NCBI RefSeq assembly: GCF_001422665.1
Contig: NZ_LMLU01000001.1
Location: 1,390,732 to 1,454,731 of the forward strand
Source: Arthrobacter sp. Leaf234
GTDB taxonomy: Bacteria; Actinomycetota; Actinomycetes; Actinomycetales; Micrococcaceae
DNA: 64,000 nt
Direction of reading: 5' to 3'
The position numbers and the translations under genes were made by a program. The notes under the pieces were generated by a model that saw only the letters and a list, made by a program, of their open reading frames with translations, did no database searches and was not told where the DNA came from. Positions 56,692 through 64,000 of this stretch are shown one piece after another (positions within the stretch are counted from its first letter, which is position 1; each line of letters opens with the position of its first letter).

Positions 56692-57186
56692 ATGCTTCCT
56701 GTCTCCAGCTCCGCCATCCGTTCCTCCTTCATCAACGCCACGCGGTCCGAGGCCGCCAAGCTCACGCCGCCCAGGAACCTCGCCACCCTCGACTGGGACG
56801 GGCTCGACGTCCTCGGCTGGCGTGACGAGAAGATGCCGTTGCGCGGCTACCTGGTGCTGCCGACCGACCGTGGGCTCACGGGCATCCTCCTGCGCGCCCC
56901 CGAAGGCGGGGCGCGGAAGAACCGCTCGGTGCTCTGCGAGCTGTGCCGCGACGTGTACTCGAAGGAGGACGTCCTGCTCTGGGTCGCCCGCCGTGCCGGC
57001 CAGTCCGGGCGCGACGGCAACAGCGTCGGGACCCTGATCTGCGCGGACTTCGTCTGTTCCTCGAACGTCCGCCGGCAGCCTCCCGCGAGCGAGATCCACC
57101 CGGACCCCGCCGTCGTCGTGCGCCGCCAGATCGCCGGACTCCAGGACCGGACCGCGCAGTTCCTGGACCGCGTGCGGCGGCAGTAG
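56692..57186 (+). CDS. FBP-domain protein (EF-G-binding, treble-clef zinc finger)
   Basis: This 164-residue cytoplasmic protein has the C-terminal FBP domain. Four cysteines (Cys82, Cys85, Cys117, Cys122) in CELC and CADFVC form a treble-clef zinc finger. The domain is recalled from fusidic-acid resistance proteins that bind elongation factor G; here only the zinc-finger domain and a short N-terminal part are present. It is monocistronic and followed by a hairpin terminator. A role in ribosome release or EF-G binding is inferred from the family. Confidence 0.88.
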   Translation: MLPVSSSAIRSSFINATRSEAAKLTPPRNLATLDWDGLDVLGWRDEKMPLRGYLVLPTDRGLTGILLRAPEGGARKNRSVLCELCRDVYSKEDVLLWVARRAGQSGRDGNSVGTLICADFVCSSNVRRQPPASEIHPDPAVVVRRQIAGLQDRTAQFLDRVRRQ

Positions 57187-57189
57187 TCC

Positions 57190-57226
57190 GGTCGGAGGTC
57201 CCGGCCCTGGGGCGGGACCTCCGACC
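57190..57226 (+). terminator. Hairpin terminator after the FBP gene
   Basis: A 14-bp perfect stem (GGTCGGAGGTCCCG and complement at 57213-57226) closes a 9-base loop 3 bases after the stop codon. There is no T-tract. Confidence 0.8.
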
Positions 57227-57342
57227 TGGTAGGCCGGACCCGCCTGGTCACGCCGCCGGGACACCGGCGTCAGGCCGTCCCGGCGGCGTCACGGAGCGTC
57301 GACGCCGCCGGGACGGTACGCGTGCTGGGCTAACCTAGAGCA

Positions 57343-58482
57343 GTGACTTACGAGATCGAGATCGGCCGAAGCAAGCGCGGACGCAGGGCATATTCGCTGG
57401 ACGACGTGGCGGTGGTGCCCTCCCGCCGGACCCGGGACCCCCTCGACGTCTCGGTCGGCTGGCAGATCGACGCCTACCAGTTCGAGATGCCCGTCATCGC
57501 GGCGCCGATGGACTCGGTGATGTCCCCGGCCACGGCCATCGCCCTGGGTCGACTCGGCGGCCTCGGTGTCCTGAACCTCGAAGGACTGTGGACCCGGTAC
57601 GAGGATCCGCAGCCGGTGCTGGACGAGATCGCCGGGCTGAGTGCCGGGGACTTCAGCCCCGCCGCGACGCTGCGCATGCAGGAGCTCTACGAGGCACCGA
57701 TCCGCGCCGAGCTCATCACCAGCCGCCTGGCCGAGATCCGCGAGGCCGGCGTGACGGTCGCGGGATCGCTCACCCCGCAGCGCACCCAGCAGTTCTACAA
57801 GACCGTCCTCGCCGCGGGCGTGGACATCTTCGTCATCCGCGGCACCACGGTGTCCGCCGAGCACGTCTCCAAGAACGAGCAGCCGCTGGACCTCAAGAAG
57901 TTCATCTACGAGCTCGACGTCCCCGTGATCGTCGGCGGCGCAGCCGGCTACACGCCCGCGCTGCACCTCATGCGGACCGGCGCCGCGGGCGTCCTCGTCG
58001 GCTTCGGCGGCGGTGCCACCACCACCACGCGCCGCGCGCTCGGGATCCACTCGCCACTCGCGTCCGCCATCTCCGACGTCGCCGGCGCCCGCCGCGACTA
58101 CCTGGACGAGTCCGGCGGTCGGTACGTGCACGTCATCGCCGACGGCGGGATGGGCGTCAGCGGCGACATCGTGAAGGCGATCGCCATGGGGGCCGACGCC
58201 GTCATGCTCGGGTCTGCGCTCGCCCGGGCCGAGGAGGCGCCCGGGCAGGGCTGGCACTGGGGCCAGGAGGCGCACCACCACGAACTGCCGCGTGGCGACA
58301 GGGTCGCCATCGGCACCGTCGGACCGCTCAAGGAGGTGCTGTGGGGTCCCTCGCACCACACGGACGGGACCTCGAACCTGATCGGTGCGCTGCGCCGGGC
58401 GATGGCCACCACCGGCTATTCGGACCTGAAGGAGTTCCAGCGGGTGGAAGTGGTCCTCTCGCCCTATGTCTCCAACGACTGA
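57343..58482 (+). CDS. guaB3: GuaB3-family IMP dehydrogenase-related protein
   Basis: This is a 379-residue TIM-barrel enzyme of the GuaB3 family. It starts TYEIEIGRSKRGRRAYSLDD and includes MPVIAAPMDSVMSPATAIAL and a C-terminal GGLRRAMATTGYSDLKEFQR-like segment. It lacks the CBS pair, and the IMPDH catalytic loop (SICTTR) is replaced by GFGGGATTTTRRALG with no Cys, as usual in this family. Function in Actinobacteria remains uncertain; activities from IMP dehydrogenase to reductase have been discussed. The GTG start at 57343 has a weak ribosome site. Confidence 0.93.
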   Translation: MTYEIEIGRSKRGRRAYSLDDVAVVPSRRTRDPLDVSVGWQIDAYQFEMPVIAAPMDSVMSPATAIALGRLGGLGVLNLEGLWTRYEDPQPVLDEIAGLSAGDFSPAATLRMQELYEAPIRAELITSRLAEIREAGVTVAGSLTPQRTQQFYKTVLAAGVDIFVIRGTTVSAEHVSKNEQPLDLKKFIYELDVPVIVGGAAGYTPALHLMRTGAAGVLVGFGGGATTTTRRALGIHSPLASAISDVAGARRDYLDESGGRYVHVIADGGMGVSGDIVKAIAMGADAVMLGSALARAEEAPGQGWHWGQEAHHHELPRGDRVAIGTVGPLKEVLWGPSHHTDGTSNLIGALRRAMATTGYSDLKEFQRVEVVLSPYVSND

Positions 58483-58542
58483 TGGGATTACAGTTGCCGT
58501 AGCTCCCCAGGGGCTCACAACCTCCCGACGAAGGGTATGGCC

Positions 58543-60267
58543 ATGGCATCCGGTGCACTCAGTCCGCAGGACCGCGACGACGCGCTGAGGGCGCTCAGGG
58601 ACACGACGGAGCCGGGCAGGGAACTCGACCTCCTGATCGTCGGCGGAGGAGTGGTGGGCGTCGGTGCCGCGCTCGACGCCGTCACGCGTGGACTCTCCAC
58701 CGGAATCGTCGAGGCCCGCGACTGGGCGTCGGGAACGTCGTCGCGCTCCTCGAAGCTGATCCACGGCGGGCTGCGCTATCTGGAGATGCTCGATTTCGCG
58801 CTCGTCCAGGAGGCGCTGAAGGAACGCGGACTGCTGATCCAGCGCATCGCGCCGCACCTCGTCAAGCCCGTCCCTTTCCTCTACCCATTGACCAAGCGCT
58901 TCGTCGAGCGTCCCTACGTGGGCGCGGGGATCGCCCTGTACGACGCCATGAGCATGACCGGCGGCAACTCGCGCGGTGTCCCCTTCCACAAGCACCTGAG
59001 CCGGAAGGGCACGCTCCGCGCCGCTCCCAGCCTCAAGGACGACGCCATGGTGGGCTCCATCAGGTACTACGACGCCCAGGTCGACGACGCCCGCTACGTG
59101 GTCAACATGGTGCGCACGGCGCAGCACTACGGTGCCCGGGCCGCGAACCGCGTCAGCGTCGTCGACTTCCTCCGCGAGGGCGAGCGCGTGGTCGGGGCCC
59201 GGGTCAAGGACCAGGAGAGCGGGGACGTGTTCGAGATCCGCGCCAAGCAGGTCGTGAACGCGACCGGGGTCTGGACGGACGAGACCCAGGCGATGGTCAC
59301 CGATCGCGGCCAGATGAAGGTCAGGGCGTCCAAGGGCATCCATCTCGTGGTACCCCGCGACCGCTTCCAGTCCACGGTGGGCCTGATCCTCCGCACCGAG
59401 AAGTCCGTGCTCTTCGTCATCCCCTGGGGACGCCACTGGATCATCGGCACCACGGACACCGACTGGGACCTGGACAAGGCACACCCGGCAGCCACCTCGA
59501 AGGACATCGACTACGTGCTGGAGCACGTCAACAAGGTCCTCAAGCGGCCCCTGACGCGCGAGGACGTCGAGGGTGTGTACGCCGGGCTGCGGCCGCTCCT
59601 CGCGGGTGAGAACGATTCCACCGCGAAACTGTCCCGCGAACACGTCGTCGCGCACCCCGTGCCGGGGCTCGTCGTCGTCGCCGGCGGCAAGTGGACCACA
59701 TACCGGGTCATGGCGAAGGACGCCGTGGACGAGGCGACCCGCGCTCTCGACGAGAAGGTGCCCGAGAGCTGCACCGAGACCGTCCCGCTGCTGGGCGCCG
59801 AGGGCTACCGGGCGGCCTGGAACATGCGGGCCAGGCTGGCCGACGACGCCGGCGTGCACGTCGCGCGCGTCGAACACCTCCTGCAGCGCTTCGGCACGCA
59901 GGCCACGGAGGTGATGGACCTCATCCGCGAGGACCCCTCGCTCGGCCGGCCGCTGCCCGGCGCGGACGACTACCTCCGCGCGGAGGTCGTCTTCGCCGTC
60001 ACCCACGAGGGTGCCCGGCACGTCGACGACGTCCTCACGCGACGCACCAGGATCTCCATCGAGTCCTGGGACCGCGGCGTGTCCGCGGCTCCCGTCGTGG
60101 CCGAACTCATGGCGCCGATCCTCGGCTGGAGCGAGCAGCAGGCCGAGCGCGAGGTCACGCACTACCGCGCGCGGGTGGATGCGGAGCGGCTCAGCCAGGA
60201 GCAGCCCGACGACGTCTCGGCGGACAGTGCACGCATGGGTGTGCACGATATTGTCCCGCTAAGCTAG
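58543..60267 (+). CDS. glpD: FAD-dependent glycerol-3-phosphate dehydrogenase
   Basis: This is a 574-residue membrane-associated flavoenzyme that oxidises glycerol-3-phosphate to dihydroxyacetone phosphate and passes electrons to quinone. The FAD motif is LLIVGGGVVGVGAALDAVTR, then DWASGTSSRSSKLIHGGLRY, the GlpD signature. A C-terminal cap domain (about 395-540) follows. ATG at 58543 is preferred over 58537 because AAGGG then has a normal 7-base spacing. The next gene, a PTS EIIA, starts 93 bases later. Confidence 0.95.
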   Translation: MASGALSPQDRDDALRALRDTTEPGRELDLLIVGGGVVGVGAALDAVTRGLSTGIVEARDWASGTSSRSSKLIHGGLRYLEMLDFALVQEALKERGLLIQRIAPHLVKPVPFLYPLTKRFVERPYVGAGIALYDAMSMTGGNSRGVPFHKHLSRKGTLRAAPSLKDDAMVGSIRYYDAQVDDARYVVNMVRTAQHYGARAANRVSVVDFLREGERVVGARVKDQESGDVFEIRAKQVVNATGVWTDETQAMVTDRGQMKVRASKGIHLVVPRDRFQSTVGLILRTEKSVLFVIPWGRHWIIGTTDTDWDLDKAHPAATSKDIDYVLEHVNKVLKRPLTREDVEGVYAGLRPLLAGENDSTAKLSREHVVAHPVPGLVVVAGGKWTTYRVMAKDAVDEATRALDEKVPESCTETVPLLGAEGYRAAWNMRARLADDAGVHVARVEHLLQRFGTQATEVMDLIREDPSLGRPLPGADDYLRAEVVFAVTHEGARHVDDVLTRRTRISIESWDRGVSAAPVVAELMAPILGWSEQQAEREVTHYRARVDAERLSQEQPDDVSADSARMGVHDIVPLS

Positions 60268-60360
60268 GAGAGCCGGGCGGGCCGCGACGAGCGCTCCTCA
60301 CCGGCGCGCGGCGACCGGGCACCCGGTGGCCGCGGCCGCGGGACCTTCGAAAGGCACACA

Positions 60361-60852
60361 GTGAGCGACCTGTCCTCCGAGCTGCACGACGCCCTGCTGA
60401 CCACACCGGACCTCGTGATCCTCGAGATGGAGGCGGCCTCCAAGGAGGACGCGGCAGCGCAGCTCGCGAGCCGCCTGCATGCGGCCGGGCGCATCTCGGA
60501 CCTGCAGGCCTTCCTCGACCAGGTGAACTCCCGCGAGCACCAGATGGCGACGGGCCTGCCGGGCGGCGTCGGCCTGCCCCACGCGCGCAGCGAATACGTG
60601 AACCAGACGTCGATCGCCGTCGGGGTCACGCGCTTCGGCCACAGCCTGGACTTCGGCGCGGTGGACGGGCCCGCCACCCTCGTGCTCCTCATGGCCACCC
60701 CCGCGCAGTCCTTCTCGGAGCACCTGGAGGTCCTCGCGACGATCGCGCGCAGCCTCTTCAAGGAGAACTTCCGCGAGTCACTGCGTCGCGCGCACGACGC
60801 CGAGGTCATCGCGGAGCTCATCAACTCCTCGCTGGTGTTCTTCGACCACTAG
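60361..60852 (+). CDS. Orphan PTS EIIA (fructose/mannitol type)
   Basis: This 163-residue cytosolic PTS component has the EIIA-Fru/Mtl fold, with phospho-acceptor His74 in GGVGLPHARSEYVNQTSIAV. It begins with GTG at 60361 (CGAAAGG 7-13 bases upstream) and follows glpD by 93 bases. No EIIB or EIIC domain is nearby, so it either serves a separate permease or is regulatory, like EIIA-Ntr. Linkage to glycerol-3-phosphate metabolism is only by position. It could receive phosphate from the HPr-like protein at 20063. Confidence 0.9.
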   Translation: MSDLSSELHDALLTTPDLVILEMEAASKEDAAAQLASRLHAAGRISDLQAFLDQVNSREHQMATGLPGGVGLPHARSEYVNQTSIAVGVTRFGHSLDFGAVDGPATLVLLMATPAQSFSEHLEVLATIARSLFKENFRESLRRAHDAEVIAELINSSLVFFDH

Positions 60853-61043
60853 GGCCCCGGCGGGCGTCCCTTCGTCCGCACCGTCCGGTTCCTCCGGTCC
60901 TCCGACGCGGCGTGTCCTGTACCGACACGCCGGACCTGCCTCAGAACCCGGGAACGACGGCCAGGCCCGGCGGGAGGGCGGAGCCGCGGCTGCGGGGGTC
61001 CCGCCTCAGTGCTCCACCGACATGCTCCACCGACGTGCTCCGC

Positions 61044-62789
61044 TTACTCGCTCCGCCAGGAGTTCCAGAGCGAGGCGTACGCCCCACCGAGCGCCAGCAG
61101 CTCGTCGTGCGAGCCGAGCTCCGCGATGCGGCCCTCCTCCACCACGGCCACACGGTCGGCGTCGTGCGCGGTGTGCAGCCGGTGGGCGATCGCGACGACA
61201 GTGCGGCCCTCCAGGACCGCGTTCAGCGAGCGCTCCAGATCACGGGCGGCCTGCGGATCGATCAGCGACGTCGCCTCGTCCAGGACCAGCGTGTGCGGAT
61301 CGGCGAGGATCAGCCGGGCCAGGGCGAGTTCCTGCGCCTGGGCCGGAGCGAGCTCGTAGGCACCGGAACCCACCTCGGTCTCCACGCCCTCCGGGAGCTG
61401 CTTGACCCAGTCCAGCGCCCCGACGCTGCGCAGCGCGTCCTCGATCTCGCCGTCGCCGGCGTCCGCGCGCCCGAGCCGCACGTTGTCGGACACCGAGCCC
61501 ACGAAGACGTGGTGCTCCTGCGTCACGAGTGCCACCTCGCGCCGCAGGTCGTCGAGCGGCCGGTCCACGAGCGGCACGCCGCCCACGGTGACCGAGCCCG
61601 ATGTCGGCGGGTGGATCCCCGCGATCAGGCGTCCCAGCGTCGACTTCCCGGCCCCCGACGGTCCGACGACGGCCAGGCGCTCCCCGCGCACCAGGGTCAG
61701 GTCCACCGCGTGCAGGACGTCGTGGCCGGGGCGGTAGGCGTAGCTGGCACCCGAGACCACGATGTCCTCGTCGACAGGCTCCGCCGTCGTCGCCCGGCGG
61801 TCCGGCTCGACGTCCTTGATGCCGACGATCCGCGCCAGCGAGGCAGCACCCACCTGGATCTCGTCGGTCCACATGATCAGCAGGTCCACGGGGTCGATGA
61901 GCCGCACCGCGAAGAGCGCGACGGCTGCCACCGCGCCCGGGGTCACGAGGCCCTGACCGGCGAGCCAGCCGCCCCACAGCAGCACCGCCGCGGCGGGCAG
62001 CCAGAAGGCGATGTCGGCGGCGGGGAAGAGCACGGAGCGCAGCCACAGCGTGTAGCGCTCGGCCCGGAAGCTCGACCCGAGGGCGTCGTCGAGGTCCTTG
62101 CGGCGCTGGCCCCCGAGGCTCAGCGCGTCCACGGTGCGCGCGCCCTCGATGGTCTCGGTGATGGTGCCGTTCACCACGGCGTACGTCTCGCGCTCACGCA
62201 TGTAGCCGGCCGCGCTGCGCCTGAGGTACCAGCGTGTCGCCGGCCAGAGCAGCGGCAGCCCGACGAGGAGGGCGAGGGACAGCACGGGCGAGGTGACGAC
62301 GGCGGCGCCGAGGGTCAGGACGATCGTCACGACGGACACGACGACCTGCGGTACGCCGAAGCGCACCGTGTGGGACACGGCGTCGATGTCGTTGGTGGTG
62401 CGGGCCACGAGATCGCCCGTCCCCGCTTTCTCGACGGTGGAGAGCGGAAGGGCGGTGACGTCCCGCAGGAAGTCCTCGCGCAGCTCCGCGAAGACACGCT
62501 CCCCGAAGACCATGCCCGAGCGGACGGCGAAGCGGCGGAGGACGGACTGGACGGCGAGGAACCCGAGCATGCCGAGCGAGACGGCCGCGACGAAGCCCGA
62601 CGTCGTCCCCGCAGCGAGGGCGTCGATGAGGATACCGAGCAGCAGGGGCCCGGCGAGGCCCGCGACGGCCGACCCGACGTACAGGGCGATCACGGAACCG
62701 AGTCCCTTCCGGTGGTGCCGGATGAGGCGCGCCGCCTCGTCCCGCACCGTCCGGGGTGCGGCGACCGGGAGTTTCGCGGTGCTACTCAC
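61044..62789 (-). CDS. ABC exporter subunit with consensus P-loop and degenerate signature
   Basis: This is a 581-residue fused permease-ATPase. The membrane domain (about 25-330, six helices) is followed by the ATPase: Walker A VVGPSGAGKSTLGRL, Q-loop VTQEHH, Walker B TLVLDEATSLIDPQ and H-loop AIAHRLHT are all intact. The signature reads ELAPAQAQELALAR rather than LSGGQ. The GTG start at 62789 lies inside the end of the partner gene (8-base overlap). Together they form a heterodimer in which only one of the two composite ATP sites is complete. Confidence 0.93.
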   Translation of the reverse strand: MSSTAKLPVAAPRTVRDEAARLIRHHRKGLGSVIALYVGSAVAGLAGPLLLGILIDALAAGTTSGFVAAVSLGMLGFLAVQSVLRRFAVRSGMVFGERVFAELREDFLRDVTALPLSTVEKAGTGDLVARTTNDIDAVSHTVRFGVPQVVVSVVTIVLTLGAAVVTSPVLSLALLVGLPLLWPATRWYLRRSAAGYMRERETYAVVNGTITETIEGARTVDALSLGGQRRKDLDDALGSSFRAERYTLWLRSVLFPAADIAFWLPAAAVLLWGGWLAGQGLVTPGAVAAVALFAVRLIDPVDLLIMWTDEIQVGAASLARIVGIKDVEPDRRATTAEPVDEDIVVSGASYAYRPGHDVLHAVDLTLVRGERLAVVGPSGAGKSTLGRLIAGIHPPTSGSVTVGGVPLVDRPLDDLRREVALVTQEHHVFVGSVSDNVRLGRADAGDGEIEDALRSVGALDWVKQLPEGVETEVGSGAYELAPAQAQELALARLILADPHTLVLDEATSLIDPQAARDLERSLNAVLEGRTVVAIAHRLHTAHDADRVAVVEEGRIAELGSHDELLALGGAYASLWNSWRSE

Positions 62790-64000
62790 TGCGGATCACC
62801 ACGTTCCTGTACTCGTCGTTGCGGGTCATGAGCTCCTTGTGCGTCCCCCGGTCCGTGACGCGCCCGTCCTCCATGAACAGGACGCGGTCCATCGTCCGCA
62901 GCACCAGGGGGCTCGCCGTCACCACCACGGTGGTCCGGCCCTCGCTCCGGCGTGCGCCGGCGAGGCGCGCGGCGATGCGCTGCTCGGTGTGGGCATCCAC
63001 CGCGCTGGTCGGCTCCACCAGCACCAGGTTCTCCGCTTCGGTGAGATAGGCGCGTGCAAGGACGAGGCGCTGGCGCTGACCACCCGAGAAGCCCCTGCCA
63101 CGCTCCGTGACCTCGTGGTCCAGCCCGCCCTCCAGCCCGTCGAGGATGTCCAGCGCGCTCGCCGCCTCGAGGGCGGCGAGGACCGCACCGTCGTCGTGCG
63201 TGCCGCGCGGGTCGAGCTGGGCACGGAGCGGACCGCTGAACAGGTGGGGGCTCGCTTCGCTGACGACGACACGCGCACGGATGTCGGCGAGCGGGACGTG
63301 CCGCAGGTCGGCGGCGCCCCAGCGCACGGTGGCCTCCTCGAGGACGGCGTCCTCGAAGCGGCCGAGGCGCGTGACGGCGTCGGTGGACTCGGCGGGTTCG
63401 CGGGAGACGACGGCGGTGAGCAGGCCGGGCTCGACGACGACGCCGGAGCGCTCGTCGACGAGGACGGACCCGGGCGGGGGCGCCGGGACGGTGGTCGCGC
63501 TCTCCGAGACGTTGGCGTCCACGGACAGCACGGCAATGATCTTGCGCGCGCCGACATGGGCGCGGATGAAGCGGGCCACGGAGTCCGCCGCTGCACGGAC
63601 GGGGGTCATGAGGAAGATCGAGAAGCCGTAGAGGGCCACGAGTTCGCCCGGCGTGATGTCACCGGAGAGCACCAGGGACGCGCCGACCCAGGTGAAGACG
63701 ACGCTGAAGGCACCGGCGATGAAGACCTGCGAGGCCTCGAGGTCCGCGAGGGAGTGTGCCACCCGGATGCCGGAGTCGCGGGTCGCGGCCGATTTCACGC
63801 GGTAGCGGTCGACGAAGATGTGCTCCCCGCCGATCCCGCGCAGCACGCGGAGACCGGCCACGGTGTCCGCGCCGACCGCCGTCATCCTGCCCGAGGCCTC
63901 GCGCTGCTCGCGTTGCCGCGCCTGCATGGGTTTCACCACGAACAGCAGCAGCGCGCAGCACACCGGGACGCCGATCAGCACCACGACGCCGAGGACGGCG
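62782..64000 (-). CDS. ABC exporter subunit with degenerate ATP-binding motifs (partial)
   Basis: The C-terminal 405 or so residues are visible; the N-terminus lies beyond the right edge. The last membrane helices (VFIAGAFSVVFTWVGASLVL) precede an ATPase-like domain. Walker A is missing (GLLTAVVSREPAESTDAV), the Q-loop Gln is absent (VVVSEASPHLF), Walker B reads NLVLVEPTSAVD with Val for Asp, and the H-loop His is Ala (VVVTASPL). The signature GFSGGQRQRLVLARA is intact. It is therefore the non-hydrolytic partner of the next gene, donating its signature to the working site. Confidence 0.9.
   Translation of the reverse strand, partial: AVLGVVVLIGVPVCCALLLFVVKPMQARQREQREASGRMTAVGADTVAGLRVLRGIGGEHIFVDRYRVKSAATRDSGIRVAHSLADLEASQVFIAGAFSVVFTWVGASLVLSGDITPGELVALYGFSIFLMTPVRAAADSVARFIRAHVGARKIIAVLSVDANVSESATTVPAPPPGSVLVDERSGVVVEPGLLTAVVSREPAESTDAVTRLGRFEDAVLEEATVRWGAADLRHVPLADIRARVVVSEASPHLFSGPLRAQLDPRGTHDDGAVLAALEAASALDILDGLEGGLDHEVTERGRGFSGGQRQRLVLARAYLTEAENLVLVEPTSAVDAHTEQRIAARLAGARRSEGRTTVVVTASPLVLRTMDRVLFMEDGRVTDRGTHKELMTRNDEYRNVVIRSE

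Noticed and set aside
57289-60246. Long minus-strand open frame opposite guaB3 and glpD
   Set aside because: It is the reverse shadow of two strongly supported genes and reads as low-complexity Arg/His/Asp/Val-rich sequence typical of GC-rich antisense frames.
59691-62831. Very long plus-strand open frame spanning glpD, EIIA and the ABC exporter
   Set aside because: It crosses three recognised genes on both strands and has no family motif or ribosome site.

Overview
The window is about 64 kb of very GC-rich DNA (roughly 70 % by eye). Its gene content fits an actinobacterium of the order Micrococcales, most likely the family Micrococcaceae (Arthrobacter sensu lato). The pointers are Lsr2, a GuaB/GuaB3 pair, RNase J, a GroEL with a His-rich tail, an FBP-type EF-G-binding protein, an LmeA/DUF2993 protein, a mannitol PTS with mtlD, and frequent GTG and TTG starts with stop/start overlaps. 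I saw no rRNA, tRNA, insertion sequence, prophage or CRISPR array. The family placement is an inference from gene content.

Region 1 (1-20 kb) is carbohydrate catabolism. It holds a LacI-type regulator cut by the left edge, a Gfo/Idh/MocA oxidoreductase with a DUF6807 (PmoA-like) partner, a secreted rhamnogalacturonan lyase (PL11 with a C-terminal FIMAH-like domain), a CE7 acetyl esterase, a sugar ABC importer, YesL (DUF624) and a GH42 beta-galactosidase. Together these resemble the Bacillus subtilis yes cluster for rhamnogalacturonan. Three related LacI-type palindromes (389-402, 9146-9159, 13881-13894) suggest one regulon. Set into this region are ptsI (Enzyme I), a TetR regulator with mtlA and mtlD, an unusual HPr-like protein, a BLUF photoreceptor and small conserved proteins.

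Region 2 (20-26 kb) has a YbdK-type carboxylate-amine ligase, then a four-gene run (22159-25782) that looks like a type VII/ESX-associated effector module: a small DUF6507-like protein carrying YxxxD, a WxG protein with a glycine-zipper segment, a membrane protein with a PMQD repeat tail, and an LpqN/DcrB-like protein. A shikimate dehydrogenase-like enzyme follows.

Region 3 (26.6-34.1 kb, minus strand) is a second sugar locus: GH42, two ABC permeases, the binding lipoprotein, and amylosucrase downstream. It is read from a consensus-like promoter overlapped by one of two tandem operators.

Region 4 (34-46 kb) is mixed: a secreted trypsin-like protease, an APC permease, Lsr2, PhzF, a truncated FAD monooxygenase remnant next to an 11-bp tandem repeat, a secreted DUF4394 protein, two GNAT acetyltransferases (one frameshifted), a YbaK-type deacylase, a LacI regulator, DUF503 and a HAD phosphatase.

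Region 5 (46-64 kb) is mostly housekeeping: a THUMP-like methyltransferase, groES-groEL under two CIRCE elements with an intrinsic terminator between them, RNase J, guaB, an ABC exporter, LmeA-like, FBP, guaB3, glpD, an orphan PTS EIIA, and a heterodimeric ABC exporter whose second subunit runs off the right edge. In that exporter one ATP site is degenerate in nearly every motif.
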